A DNA stretch of 64,000 nucleotides, from the NCBI RefSeq assembly GCF_947492965.1, contig NZ_CANLOZ010000002.1:434001-498000 (forward strand), given 5' to 3'. Made by a program: the position numbers and the translations under genes. The first letter of the stretch is position 1. Each line of letters opens with the position of its first letter. This DNA is from an uncultured Aquimarina sp. (GTDB lineage Bacteria; Bacteroidota; Bacteroidia; Flavobacteriales; Flavobacteriaceae). Below the pieces are notes generated by a model, which was not told the origin of the DNA, searched no databases, and saw nothing but the letters and a program-made list of their open reading frames with translations. Below are positions 1 to 9,359 of this stretch, piece by piece.

Positions 1-63
1 AACGTAGTATAAAACTGGTGATAAATGAATAGCATATTCTAATAACTTTATATAGCATTATAG

Positions 64-98
64 AAACAACCTTCTAGATTTTAGAAGGTTGTTTTTTT
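64..98. terminator. Bidirectional-looking intrinsic terminator
   Basis: A 13-bp perfect inverted repeat (AAACAACCTTCTA, 64-76, against 82-94) with a 5-nt loop is followed on the plus strand by a run of T. It best ends a rightward transcript entering from the left edge, and may also serve the leftward hydrolase gene ending at 107. Nothing else is seen in bases 1-106. Confidence 0.75.
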
Positions 99-106
99 AA
101 TACAAT

Positions 107-1510
107 TTAATCCACTTTTTCAAAACTATTGACTCCTCCAAGAGACATATATTTTATTTCTCCATTTTCATTTTCTACAAAACCCATCGTTCGCATACCA
201 TCGGTACTTTTAAACATTAAATAATCCACTTCTTCATAAGTTCGATTCATAATGGTAAATGTTCCATCATTATTTAAAACTAGTTCTTCTTGATTGGGTT
301 TCCAACCACTTTCGCAGCTATGACAATGTGTTGTCCATATATAATGTCCCACTAATCTATTGAGATCAGTTTTTCGTTTTATAGATTCTGGTATAAAGGC
401 TTGTTCATTCTTTTCTTTTGAAAATGTTGCTAAAATTAGGTCCATCACTGCATAACGCAATCGAGTTCCTTCATGATGATGTACTACAAAAACCCCCAGT
501 TTTTCTTCTGGAATCATTGCCATATATGAAGCGTAGCCCAACATATCTCCTCCATGACTAATAGTTCTAAATCCATGCGCATCTTCTTCATAAAATCCAT
601 ATGCAAATGCCTCAACGGTATCGTGAACTCTTAATTCAGCAGATTTCATTTTTTGAGATAAATTAGTACTCAAAATTCTTTGATCACCTAGAATACCATC
701 GTTTAAATGCATATTTAGATACTTGCCCATATCTGCAACCGTACTATTAATTTCTGAAGCTGGATAGGTATGATAAAACTCCCAAGGTTGTGGTAGATTC
801 ACTCCATTTCGATATTCATATCCCCACGAAGCATACTGTTCTACCTGATCATTCAAAAACATAGATGTCATATGCATTCCTAAAGGTTCCCAAATGTGTT
901 CTTTCATATATGTATCTAATTTTTGACCACTGACATCTTCTACTAATAGTCCTGCTAGTGCAATTCCAAAAGAAGAATAACTAGAAATAACACCTGGTTC
1001 TCGTACGCGAACAAGTCTATTTTTAAGAAAATCTGCTAGCGGAATGGATTGATTTTCTCGATACACTACTCTACCTCTTAATTCATCAAAACCAGCACTA
1101 TGATTCAACAAATGTGCTGATATTACTGATGTATTATAGGTATTGGGAACTTTTACAGATTTTAAATATTGGTTCACATCTGCATAAAGATCTACCTTTT
1201 TTTGATCTATTAATTGTAATAAAGCGGTTGCAGTAAAGGTTTTTGTAACAGACCCAATCCGAAATATGGTAGAATCTGGATCTACACGTCGTACATCTTC
1301 TCCTAAACTGGCATATCCATATCCTTTCTTCAATAGTGTTTTTCCATCTTTTACTATGATAAAAGCAGCTCCAGGAATATGCTCCTCTTCCATAGTTGTT
1401 TGCATCAATGAATCTAAGCTATTTTCAAGTTTTTTATAATCAATTTGCTGAGATTTCGAAGTATAAATAATACCAATACAAAGGAAACAAAGTATATAAC
1501 ATCTAACCAT
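107..1510 (-). CDS. Secreted serine hydrolase, class C beta-lactamase fold
   Basis: 467 residues with an N-terminal signal peptide (about 1-21), so it is exported. The serine beta-lactamase/penicillin-binding fold is shown by the SxxK tetrad S87-V-T-K90 (nucleophile and base), Y178-S-S in the place of the YxN motif, and H319-G-G in the place of the KTG/HTG motif. The HxLLxHSAG segment near 133-140 is typical of the estB/AmpC-like group. The C-terminal ~80 residues form an extra beta-rich domain. Such proteins are usually esterases, D-amino peptidases or unassigned hydrolases rather than resistance enzymes, and the substrate cannot be read from sequence. An NTF2-like gene ends 11 bp upstream on the same strand, so the two are probably co-transcribed. 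ATG start. Confidence 0.9.
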   Translation of the reverse strand: MVRCYILCFLCIGIIYTSKSQQIDYKKLENSLDSLMQTTMEEEHIPGAAFIIVKDGKTLLKKGYGYASLGEDVRRVDPDSTIFRIGSVTKTFTATALLQLIDQKKVDLYADVNQYLKSVKVPNTYNTSVISAHLLNHSAGFDELRGRVVYRENQSIPLADFLKNRLVRVREPGVISSYSSFGIALAGLLVEDVSGQKLDTYMKEHIWEPLGMHMTSMFLNDQVEQYASWGYEYRNGVNLPQPWEFYHTYPASEINSTVADMGKYLNMHLNDGILGDQRILSTNLSQKMKSAELRVHDTVEAFAYGFYEEDAHGFRTISHGGDMLGYASYMAMIPEEKLGVFVVHHHEGTRLRYAVMDLILATFSKEKNEQAFIPESIKRKTDLNRLVGHYIWTTHCHSCESGWKPNQEELVLNNDGTFTIMNRTYEEVDYLMFKSTDGMRTMGFVENENGEIKYMSLGGVNSFEKVD

Positions 1511-1521
1511 AGGATTCAGTT

Positions 1522-1938
1522 CTATTTATAAGGTACAAACGTATAGGATTTATGAATGATTTTCCATTCACCTTTTACTTTTAGTAACATCATATAATCG
1601 GTATATAACCTCTTCCCTTTTGGGAAATCTATTTCTACTTTGGCCATTGCGGCATTATTAACCACATCTATAGAAATAATCTTTCCGATACGGTTTCGTT
1701 TTTCTCCTTCTTTAAAATATCCGATATACTTTTTACCAGAAGTAATGCTTAAAGTATCATTAGCTATTGAATATAAATTCAAGTCTTTATGAAATGCTTT
1801 TTTAATTCTTTCTGGAGAACCATCAGCAGTTCCTTCTATATAATGCAGTAAAGTTTCTGTGATTTGTTCTTTATCAGATTGTGCAAAAGAAATGGTAACA
1901 GTAAATAGTGCTACCACTAAAATAAATAAATGTTTCAT
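1522..1938 (-). CDS. Secreted NTF2-like (lumazine-binding type) protein
   Basis: 138 residues with a signal peptide of about 19 residues ending in SFAQ. The rest is one NTF2/SnoaL-like cone fold of the putative lumazine-binding family: an N-terminal helix (ITETLLHYIEGTADGSPERI), the FHKDLNLYSI strand, and a C-terminal strand set ending LLKVKGEWKIIHKSY. Proteins of this family often accompany hydrolases in flavobacteria but have no agreed function. It is the first gene of a probable two-gene unit with the serine hydrolase downstream (11-bp gap). Confidence 0.8.
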   Translation of the reverse strand: MKHLFILVVALFTVTISFAQSDKEQITETLLHYIEGTADGSPERIKKAFHKDLNLYSIANDTLSITSGKKYIGYFKEGEKRNRIGKIISIDVVNNAAMAKVEIDFPKGKRLYTDYMMLLKVKGEWKIIHKSYTFVPYK

Positions 1939-2047
1939 TGTTCGTTTTTTATTATTGATTTGTATAGCTAAACTATAGGAAACTCTTATAAATCAAGTAA
2001 AAAACAAGCTCGTTATTCTACGGAATTATAAATCCGAAGAAAATAAA

Positions 2048-3109
2048 TCACGAATTCAAGGACTTTTTGTATTGCGAAGGTGTCATTCCCTCCTGTTTTT
2101 TAAAAGCAGTATAAAATGTAGAATTGGATTTAAAACCACACTCACTGCCAATAGCTTCTAGTGTTAATAGAGAATTCGTTTGTATCAATTGGGTAGCCGT
2201 TTGTATACGATACTGATTAACATAACTAGAAAAACTAAGTCCCAAATTATCATTCAGATATTGTGATAGTTCATGAGGTTTGATCTGCAATTGTGCTGCT
2301 ACTTCCGGTAGTTTTAAATTAGGATTTCGATGCAATTCTTGTTCACTAAACAAAACACTCAATTGATCCGCTATCGAAGATGCCTTTTTAGTATCAATCT
2401 TTCTATTTGCATATTTTACAACAGGTGTTAGAAATGTGAGCGTACTTTTTCTTCTTTTGATAATCCAAATAACCAAAGTGATATAAAATGTAAAAGAAAA
2501 TGACAATGCCCCTACAATGTACGATGTATAGGTCGTGGTATTATATGCTAACCAAATAATAAACCCACCAGTAACGATATTGAGTATCCAAAAATCTAAG
2601 GTGTTGATGGATTTTGTTTTGCTCCAAAGCTTACTAAACACATGGCGCGCTTGATATATTGCTGCTATAGTATAAATCGTCCATTGCGTAAACAAAATGG
2701 TACCAAAAATTCTGGGAGGACTCCTCCACCATAAATATCTATGCGATCGATAGGGATATTGAATGCTGATTACCACCATAAAAACAAGTACCGGCACTAC
2801 ATGAAATAACCAGTTCCATCGATGTACTTTGGTAGGATTGATGGCTATTTTAGTATATAAATACAGAAAAGGACCTATTAAAAAACAAGCAGTAAGACCA
2901 ATACTAACAAATGTGGATGAAGTACCAGGATAAAAAGTAAGAAATACTGATTTGGTAACTCGTACACTAATTACAAAGAGGAGTGCTGCTAAAAAATACG
3001 TGGCTCTACTCCTATTCTTTATGAGAAAACCAAAATAAAGACTTAAAAAAAGTCCGTTAAAAGCACCTAATGCACTGAAAAAGAATAATAAGTTTTTACT
3101 GAATTCCAA
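2048..3109 (-). CDS. Membrane-anchored AraC-family transcriptional regulator
   Basis: 353 residues. The first ~220 are strongly hydrophobic with about seven membrane spans. The last ~100 are an AraC/XylS-type double helix-turn-helix, ending with the signature ECGFKSNSTFYTAFKKQEG and TPSQYKK. This architecture (multispan sensor plus AraC DNA-binding domain) is common in Bacteroidota and is expected to link a membrane signal to transcription; the ligand is unknown. The start is TTG: an in-frame stop lies six codons upstream and there is no ATG before the first membrane span. It may regulate the neighbouring hydrolase/NTF2 unit or the esterase, but no operator was seen. Confidence 0.88.
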   Translation of the reverse strand: MEFSKNLLFFFSALGAFNGLFLSLYFGFLIKNRSRATYFLAALLFVISVRVTKSVFLTFYPGTSSTFVSIGLTACFLIGPFLYLYTKIAINPTKVHRWNWLFHVVPVLVFMVVISIQYPYRSHRYLWWRSPPRIFGTILFTQWTIYTIAAIYQARHVFSKLWSKTKSINTLDFWILNIVTGGFIIWLAYNTTTYTSYIVGALSFSFTFYITLVIWIIKRRKSTLTFLTPVVKYANRKIDTKKASSIADQLSVLFSEQELHRNPNLKLPEVAAQLQIKPHELSQYLNDNLGLSFSSYVNQYRIQTATQLIQTNSLLTLEAIGSECGFKSNSTFYTAFKKQEGMTPSQYKKSLNS

Positions 3110-3148
3110 ACGCTTGCTAGTTTATTTATCCGTTATAATTGGTTATTT

Positions 3149-3748
3149 CTATCTGCTTAAAATCCATAATAATGCTAATATTACTAAGCAAATAGGCAAA
3201 ATAATTTTCGTCATCCAATCGTGATATTGTTTCTGTTCCTTTAAAAATTCCCGTTTTGTTTTATCATATTCACTCTTCATTTTTCTTTTAAGATTGCCAT
3301 CTATTCTTTTATTAAGTTCGAGCAAAAGCTTATCAGAATTTTTTATTGCAAAAGTGTTAACTCTATAATTTTTATCATTCGAAAAAAACCGGATCTCCTT
3401 ACCAGTTTTATAAGAATAGTTGCTTGCATCATTTTGAGTAGTAATAAACTTCATACCAGCATCTGATATTGATTTCCACTCTATGTTTTTCTTCCTTCTT
3501 AGTAATGGATATGTTAGAATAAGATACTCCTTTGTTATAGTAATTGTACAAAGGATTAATGTATGATAAGCTATTAAACCTCCAAAAAAGATCGCTCCCA
3601 AAGGAAAGACAATAACCCAATTAATTCCTGACTCTTGGGTATTTATGAGCATAGTAATCCCCATTCCAACAAAAAAAAGACATCCAATTATCATCATCAT
3701 TAGATGAAAAGCAGACAATTGACTTTTATAAATAATTATTGAATTCAT
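3149..3748 (-). CDS. Small membrane protein of unknown function
   Basis: 199 residues. Two hydrophobic spans near the N-terminus (about 15-35 and 43-67) are followed by a cytosolic-looking region with a PH-like strand pattern (ITKEYLILTYPLLRRKKNIEW), a charged helix, and a final span near the C-terminus (about 182-197). The layout resembles bacterial PH-domain membrane proteins, but I do not recognise a family with certainty. It is a single gene lying between the AraC regulator and the esterase. Confidence 0.7.
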   Translation of the reverse strand: MNSIIIYKSQLSAFHLMMMIIGCLFFVGMGITMLINTQESGINWVIVFPLGAIFFGGLIAYHTLILCTITITKEYLILTYPLLRRKKNIEWKSISDAGMKFITTQNDASNYSYKTGKEIRFFSNDKNYRVNTFAIKNSDKLLLELNKRIDGNLKRKMKSEYDKTKREFLKEQKQYHDWMTKIILPICLVILALLWILSR

Positions 3749-3857
3749 ATGGAACGAGCATCAATTTTGTGAGTTTAAGCATACATATTAGATGCAAAAA
3801 CATGATAACAAATGTAAGATAAGAAATGAAAAATGAATGTACTTATCAAGAATCCAT

Positions 3858-3889
3858 AAAAAAGATGCTCCGAATAAATACGGAGCATC
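3858..3889 (-). terminator. Intrinsic terminator of the esterase gene
   Basis: The 9-bp perfect stem GATGCTCCG/CGGAGCATC (3864-3872 with 3881-3889) is followed on the minus strand by six T. It lies about 80 bp after the stop of the secreted esterase. Confidence 0.85.
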
Positions 3890-3970
3890 ATTTCTATATG
3901 CATAATATTTTGTGATATCATCTTATAAAGTGAAAAATTCACTCGAACAGACGATTCAATCTATATTGAC

Positions 3971-6172
3971 TTATCGAACGATCAATTTCTGAGTACTTTG
4001 CTCCTCTCCTTTCGATATGACTTTTACCACATAAATTCCTGATCCTAAGCCAATACTACTTGCTGATAAGTTTTGCGTACCTGTTTGTAGTTTGGCTTCA
4101 TATTGTATCTGACCTAACATCGTATAGATACGTACTAGCATATCTTCTTCTGTTTTAGCATTCATATTCATGGTTATTGAGAATTGATCATTCACAGGAT
4201 TTGGTGCTATTTTAAGTGTATGAACATCTTCAGGCTCATTACCTAATACAGGTGATTTTGTAGCCAATCCAGCAATAAGTTCTTGTGCTGATAATGAGCT
4301 ACCACAAGATCCTTCATATATTCTAATATTAGAAAAAACTGAATTATTTCCAGAACCACTATCATTGTCATTAATAAACACCAAACGATCCATAACACCT
4401 GTATAGAAATTCCCAACAGGAATCGTATAGATTACAGTACCTGAGGTATAATTATCAAAATTAGTAACTCCATAATTCTGTGTTCCATGGACTTTGAAAT
4501 AACGTGAAGAAGTTAAGGTATTGTTGTTTTCAAAACCAACTGCATGAATCTCTCCTTGCGACGTGCTACTAAAGCTAAATTCGATTACTGTATTTGCAGT
4601 TACCGTATAATCCAAAGGAATAAATTTCCATGTATTGTTTGTTAAAGATAAAGCATCTCCTCCATTAGTAATGGCAAAATTTCCGTCTGCATCCTGATTA
4701 GAGAATCCGGAAATAGCAAAATCATTGAAGTTTAAAGCTGTACAATCAGGATCTGGAGTGCCACTACCATCCTGAATACTTATAGCATCAATAGCAATAT
4801 CACTTTGCCAACCACTAGTACCATTACCAGTAACCACATTATATCGTAGTTGTACACTCGCTTCTCCTGCATATGCAAAAAGATTTACACTGGCAGCATT
4901 CCAAGTATTTCCTTGATCACCAGACTGATTAAAAACAGCTGCCCAACTTCCAGTATTATCGGTTCTTGCTTCTACTGTTAAAGTATTGATAGCACCTCCA
5001 AACATGTGATACTGAAATGTAAGCGTAGGATTAGAAACACTGCTAAAGTCTAAACATGGAGAGTTTAAAATAGCTCTTTTATTTGGATATCCTGTTCCGT
5101 TACCTGATGCTTCTACGTATAGATAAAAGTTTCCATCTGCTCCTGTAGATGGACCTGTACCATTAGAAGGTGTTCCTCCCGAATCTCTTGTCCAGTTAAG
5201 ATCATCGTTAGTGGCTTGCGACCATTGTCCGATACTGGTTTCAAAACTTTCGCTAAAGGGAAATGAGGATACTATAGCAGTACAGGTATCTGGTGGTGGC
5301 GGTGTACTATCAATCGCACCATCGATATCAAATCTCGAAAAGAAATTCCAAACTTCTTGAGAAGTATTGATATTTCCGCCATTCCAGCTATGTCCTTTTC
5401 CTTGTACCCGAATAAATTCTGCCGTAACACCATTATCACCATTATCCCAGATAGAACGTGTAGTACCACCACCTAATTGGATAACATCTGGTGTCGTATC
5501 TGCATTATTTACAGAAGCCCAATATTCCATAACATCTTGTATCGGTTCATTAGTACTATTTCCATTAATAGAAATTACATTATCATTGGTTCCTGTAATT
5601 TGTAAAACTGCCGTAGGATGTTGCGGTTGACATTGATTATTATCGATCCATCTTCTAGTCATACTACCCGCTACAGAAGCTACTGCGGCTATTCTTGGGC
5701 TTAATTCACAAGCTAATCGATAACTAAAAAATCCTCCATTAGAAAATCCTGTAGCATAAATACGTTTTTCATTGATATTATAATCTTCAATGATTTTATC
5801 TATTAATGCATTCGAAAATCCTAAGTCATCTTCGTTTCCACCAAAATTGTTATTAATGGCCCATCCAGAGAAAAAACCTCCTAATCCTTGTGGAGTAACA
5901 AATAGAAACTGATTGTCTTCTGCTAATTGCCTGAAATCACTCTGATTATACTGCGTATCTATGTTGTTGGTAAACCCATGAAAGTTTAAAATTAAAGGTG
6001 CGGGCTTACTAGGATCATAACTAGCAGGTACATACAAACGATATTGTCTTGTACGTCCGTCATTTTGTAAGGTAGCATTGATCACCTGCTGTGCAGTAGT
6101 ACCAATGGTGGTCAGTAGCATAAATACTACCAACCAATAGTTCTTTTTAATAAAGCTTAGTTGAGTTTTCAT
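3971..6172 (-). CDS. Secreted CE1/PHB-depolymerase-like esterase with T9SS sorting domain
   Basis: 733 residues in four parts. A signal peptide (about 1-27) is followed by an alpha/beta-hydrolase of the polyhydroxybutyrate depolymerase/feruloyl esterase (LpqC-like) group (about 30-285), with nucleophile S144 in GFSNGG, D197 in GTNDN and H261 in GKGHSW. Next comes a MAM-like jelly roll (about 300-470; FPFSESFE to IAIDAISIQDG), then a second beta-sandwich (about 480-625) resembling carbohydrate-binding-like modules of marine flavobacterial enzymes. A type IX secretion C-terminal domain follows (APNPVNDQFSI to the end, STQKLIVR). The enzyme should be exported by the type IX system and act on an extracellular ester polymer; PHB, feruloylated polysaccharide or another ester cannot be separated by sequence. 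It is monocistronic, with its own promoter and terminator. Confidence 0.9.
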   Translation of the reverse strand: MKTQLSFIKKNYWLVVFMLLTTIGTTAQQVINATLQNDGRTRQYRLYVPASYDPSKPAPLILNFHGFTNNIDTQYNQSDFRQLAEDNQFLFVTPQGLGGFFSGWAINNNFGGNEDDLGFSNALIDKIIEDYNINEKRIYATGFSNGGFFSYRLACELSPRIAAVASVAGSMTRRWIDNNQCQPQHPTAVLQITGTNDNVISINGNSTNEPIQDVMEYWASVNNADTTPDVIQLGGGTTRSIWDNGDNGVTAEFIRVQGKGHSWNGGNINTSQEVWNFFSRFDIDGAIDSTPPPPDTCTAIVSSFPFSESFETSIGQWSQATNDDLNWTRDSGGTPSNGTGPSTGADGNFYLYVEASGNGTGYPNKRAILNSPCLDFSSVSNPTLTFQYHMFGGAINTLTVEARTDNTGSWAAVFNQSGDQGNTWNAASVNLFAYAGEASVQLRYNVVTGNGTSGWQSDIAIDAISIQDGSGTPDPDCTALNFNDFAISGFSNQDADGNFAITNGGDALSLTNNTWKFIPLDYTVTANTVIEFSFSSTSQGEIHAVGFENNNTLTSSRYFKVHGTQNYGVTNFDNYTSGTVIYTIPVGNFYTGVMDRLVFINDNDSGSGNNSVFSNIRIYEGSCGSSLSAQELIAGLATKSPVLGNEPEDVHTLKIAPNPVNDQFSITMNMNAKTEEDMLVRIYTMLGQIQYEAKLQTGTQNLSASSIGLGSGIYVVKVISKGEEQSTQKLIVR

Positions 6173-6250
6173 TTTTTAGGTTTTAAATAAATGAGTTGTG
6201 TTAAATAGTTACCATATATTATGCATGAATAATAAATTGGTTTGATGCTG

Positions 6251-6282
6251 CAAATATACCTACTCAAATAAGTATTTATCAA
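6251..6282 (-). promoter_or_regulatory. Bacteroidota-type promoter for the esterase
   Basis: Reading the minus strand, a TTG (6282-6280), a 21-nt spacer and a perfect -7 box TATATTTG (6258-6251) match the phylum consensus TTTG-N19-23-TAnnTTTG. It lies about 80 nt before the esterase ATG. Confidence 0.6.
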
Positions 6283-6448
6283 TTTTTTATATAAAATATT
6301 ACAATATTCTCAATTTTGTTATACTAAAAATAACAGTATGATAATTCTTACTTAGATTTTAACCATTTTCCTACAGTAGTCTTGACTGTAGCAGTTTTAC
6401 ATTTTAGTAATCAAATAATATGATGATGAAATTCAGTGTAGACTATTC

Positions 6449-6479
6449 TTGGTAGAATTTCCCAATGATTTTATATTCG
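6449..6479 (+). promoter_or_regulatory. Probable promoter directly before the EamA transporter
   Basis: A TTG (6449-6451), a 20-nt spacer and TATATTCG (6472-6479, one mismatch to TAnnTTTG) end four bases before the ATG at 6484. The transcript would be nearly leaderless, a layout often seen in this phylum. Confidence 0.4.
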
Positions 6480-6483
6480 CGCC

Positions 6484-7383
6484 ATGTGGATGTATTTAGG
6501 GCTTTTGGCCGCACTTTTTTTAGGATTACATAATTTATGTAAAAAACATGCTGTACAAGGAAATGAAGTATTTCCAGTACTATTAGGAACTATAGGATCT
6601 GGTTTTCTGGTATTACTTCCTTTTTTTATAGGATCTGTATACTATCCCGAATACACTAAAGAAATTGGGTTTTATATTGATCAAATCCCTGCAAGCACCC
6701 ATGGTTTTATTTTTATAAAGTCCATGATTATGGCTGCATCTTGGGTACTGGCCTATCAGGCATTAAAACATCTACCGATTACCATCGTAACACCGATACG
6801 TTCTGCAGGTCCATTTTTTACATTTATAGGAGCCATCTTAATTTATCAAGAAAAACCTAACTTTTTGCAATGGATTGGCTTCTTTCTTATCATCTTTTCG
6901 GTAATTCTATATTCAAAAATCGGTAAAAAAGAAGGTATCAACTTCAAAAAAAATAAATGGATTTTTGCCATCATTGGCGCTACCTTTTTAGGTGCTTCTA
7001 GCGGATTATATGATAAGTTTTTAATACAACAGCTTGCACTAACTCCACAGACCTTGCAATTCTGGTTTTGTTTTTATACTGTGTTGATTTTATTAGTGAT
7101 CTTATCATTTACCTGGTTTGGTAATGCCGAAAAAAGGAAACAATTTACCTGGAGATGGACTATTGTAGCAGTTGGAGTGTTACTACAGGCAGCAGATTAT
7201 TTTTATTTCAAAGCTTTACAAGATCCAGAAGCACTTATCATGCTATTATCTGCTATTAAACGAAGTCAAATACTGATCGCCGTTGTCATCGGAGGACTCG
7301 TTTTTAAGGAAAAAAATAAACGTAAAAAACTGGTTCCATTATTTGGTATCATGCTAGGGGTGTTTTTAATTTTGTATTCTTAA
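6484..7383 (+). CDS. EamA/DMT-superfamily transporter
   Basis: 299 residues forming about ten hydrophobic spans in two homologous halves. Each half carries the EamA-type pattern of a glutamate-containing loop before the last span (YQEKPNFLQWIGFFLII in the first half, FKEKNKRKKLVPLFGIMLG in the second). Members export or import small metabolites such as amino acids or nucleobases; the substrate cannot be predicted. It is followed 31 bp later by a lipoprotein gene on the same strand. A second, only distantly similar EamA transporter lies at 43650. Confidence 0.88.
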   Translation: MWMYLGLLAALFLGLHNLCKKHAVQGNEVFPVLLGTIGSGFLVLLPFFIGSVYYPEYTKEIGFYIDQIPASTHGFIFIKSMIMAASWVLAYQALKHLPITIVTPIRSAGPFFTFIGAILIYQEKPNFLQWIGFFLIIFSVILYSKIGKKEGINFKKNKWIFAIIGATFLGASSGLYDKFLIQQLALTPQTLQFWFCFYTVLILLVILSFTWFGNAEKRKQFTWRWTIVAVGVLLQAADYFYFKALQDPEALIMLLSAIKRSQILIAVVIGGLVFKEKNKRKKLVPLFGIMLGVFLILYS

Positions 7384-7414
7384 AACATACAGCTTTTATA
7401 ATCCAACTCACTTT

Positions 7415-8542
7415 ATGAAGAACAAAGTATTATTACTCTTAATGATTTCAGTTTTTTGTTACGCTTGTAACACATCTACTGAATCTTATGAGCGTTTTTT
7501 TATACCCAAGGGAGCTTCTAATCAAGGGATCATTAATAAATATTATATTAACAACTACCCAAAGGATAATCAAACAGTAAAAACCACCTTAGATTATTCT
7601 GTCGTTAAGAAGATAAATGATAGTGTTTATGAGCAAATAAACTATAATCCAGCTTTTACGAATTCATCCATCCGTGAATTTAGTATACTAAATGATAAAC
7701 TTAAGGAGCTGAGTCATGAACGATATTATTCGAGAGATACCTTAGTAGCAGCGTATGAGAATACTTCTGAAAACTATTTTTTAACTTTTGGAAAAGAAAC
7801 TGCTACTTATAACGCCAAATTAAAAACCAAAAGCGTGAATTATGTTACTGTTCATCAAACCACTAAATTTATAAAAGATACTACCATAGCTTCTAAAGCT
7901 GCTAAAATTGTAGAACAAAACATAGCCAATACCTTTGTTTTTGGTACTAAACCAAAGGATACAATGCATTTTCATTATCGAAATATTTATGTTCAGGATT
8001 TAGGCCTCTACTCTTCTACCCTAACTACAGAAAAAAATCGATTAGAACGTGTATTGGTAGAACAAATATCACCAGACGTATTCGAAGAACTATCAGATCA
8101 TGATATCAAACGAGTAGGATATATTGATTTTGATGACACTATAGATAAAAACTTAGATTTTAATTTATGCTCCGACCATAAGTCAATTTTCGATTATTAT
8201 AATGGCAGGAATGATCGAGCTGGATTTATCGGTGGTAAAGGAAACTTAAAAAAGCTCGTTACTAAACAATTAGACACGACGAAACTTAAAAATGAATCAG
8301 GATATTTAACCTACCGATTTGTTATTAATTGTAAAGGAGAAGCAGGAAAGTATGTCACCAATGAAGCAGATTTTGATTACAATGAAAAAGAGTTTGATGT
8401 GGAGACCAAAACTCATTTATACAAGATTCTTTCTTCAGTAGAAAAGTGGAAACCTTGTATTATCCGAAATCAGCCTGTAGACTCATATTTCTACATAACT
8501 TTTATACTAAAAAATGGAAAGATTGAAGATATTTTACCTTAG
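7415..8542 (+). CDS. Lipoprotein with TonB-C-like tail, unknown function
   Basis: 375 residues with a lipoprotein signal peptide (hydrophobic 5-14, then a Cys at 15 or 18 in VFCYACNTS). Most of the mature part is unrecognised. The last ~75 residues (FVINCKGEAG to LKNGKIEDIL) match the pattern of TonB C-terminal-like domains that many Bacteroidota envelope proteins carry without the membrane anchor of true TonB. Its 3' end overlaps the next gene by 29 bp, so the two are surely co-transcribed and may be translationally coupled. Confidence 0.75.
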   Translation: MKNKVLLLLMISVFCYACNTSTESYERFFIPKGASNQGIINKYYINNYPKDNQTVKTTLDYSVVKKINDSVYEQINYNPAFTNSSIREFSILNDKLKELSHERYYSRDTLVAAYENTSENYFLTFGKETATYNAKLKTKSVNYVTVHQTTKFIKDTTIASKAAKIVEQNIANTFVFGTKPKDTMHFHYRNIYVQDLGLYSSTLTTEKNRLERVLVEQISPDVFEELSDHDIKRVGYIDFDDTIDKNLDFNLCSDHKSIFDYYNGRNDRAGFIGGKGNLKKLVTKQLDTTKLKNESGYLTYRFVINCKGEAGKYVTNEADFDYNEKEFDVETKTHLYKILSSVEKWKPCIIRNQPVDSYFYITFILKNGKIEDILP

Positions 8543-9353
8543 TTGTTGTTTTGGGGTATTGTTATTTGGCTCATGCACAAACGACCACACTTTATATAAG
8601 AGAGAATTTGATAAAACAACTTCTCAAAAATACGCCAGACAATTCATTGAAGGATTGCATGGTCAATATTATCAAGGTTCTCCAGAGGAACATTTTTTAA
8701 TTCAGGAAGCGATCGCTTTAGATCCTAATTTTTCGGATCCGCATCGAGAAATGGGTGCTCCTAGAGTAAAAAGAGGTATTAATACGGAAACCATGAAGAA
8801 ATACGCAAAAGCGGTGGAATTAGATCCTAAGAGCTGGCAAGGATATAGAGGATATTTGTATTTGTATTTTTATCGGGATTATGATAATGCGATAAAGGAT
8901 TTTGATGAGTTAGATGCACTTACTCCCAATTTTGTAGATTATCCTCAATCAGAGAACATTGACTTTATGCGTGGTGTTGCTTATATGATGAAAAAAGAAC
9001 ACACTAAGGCACAAGAATATTTTAAGAAGTTTTTTGATCATGAAGCTAAAGACATTAATTATATAGAAAGCAGAGCTTTTATGTATTATGGAATTACCTA
9101 TTTTCAAACCGGTGATTTCCAGAAGGCATTAGAAAAATTTGACTTGGGTATACAAATGAATAAAAATGCAGATTTATTCTATTGGAAGGCTAAAACTTTA
9201 GTGAAATTAAAACATTCTAAAACAACAATTCGGGAGTTATTAGCAACTTCTAAAGAATTATTAGCGCAAGGATCTAACAGCCGAAGACCTTACGTAGAAG
9301 AGTTTTATCAAACTTATATTGAAGATATTGAAGAATTAGAAGCTAGCTTGTAA
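8514..9353 (+). CDS. TPR-repeat lipoprotein
   Basis: 279 residues. The signal peptide ends at a lipobox (LFGSC), giving an envelope lipoprotein. It has at least four tetratricopeptide-like helical pairs, clearest at about 65-105 (AIALDPNFSDPHREM, AVELDPKSWQGYRGY), 115-160 and 185-225 (YFQTGDFQKALEKFDLGIQM). TPR lipoproteins act as protein-binding scaffolds; the partner is likely the overlapping upstream lipoprotein. The start lies inside the preceding gene (29-bp overlap) and is supported by the signal peptide beginning there. Confidence 0.82.
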   Translation: MERLKIFYLSCCFGVLLFGSCTNDHTLYKREFDKTTSQKYARQFIEGLHGQYYQGSPEEHFLIQEAIALDPNFSDPHREMGAPRVKRGINTETMKKYAKAVELDPKSWQGYRGYLYLYFYRDYDNAIKDFDELDALTPNFVDYPQSENIDFMRGVAYMMKKEHTKAQEYFKKFFDHEAKDINYIESRAFMYYGITYFQTGDFQKALEKFDLGIQMNKNADLFYWKAKTLVKLKHSKTTIRELLATSKELLAQGSNSRRPYVEEFYQTYIEDIEELEASL

Positions 9354-9359
9354 TCTGCC

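Larger units (their letters stand above)
6173..6483. other. Divergent intergenic region, no gene
   Basis: 311 bases between the leftward esterase and the rightward EamA transporter. It is very AT-rich and contains no open frame of interest. I see a good leftward promoter at 6251-6282 and a weaker rightward one at 6449-6479, and nothing else. Confidence 0.6.

Noticed and set aside
5272..5630. Small frames inside the esterase gene on both strands
   Set aside because: They are shadows of the large real gene; no family match and no promoter.
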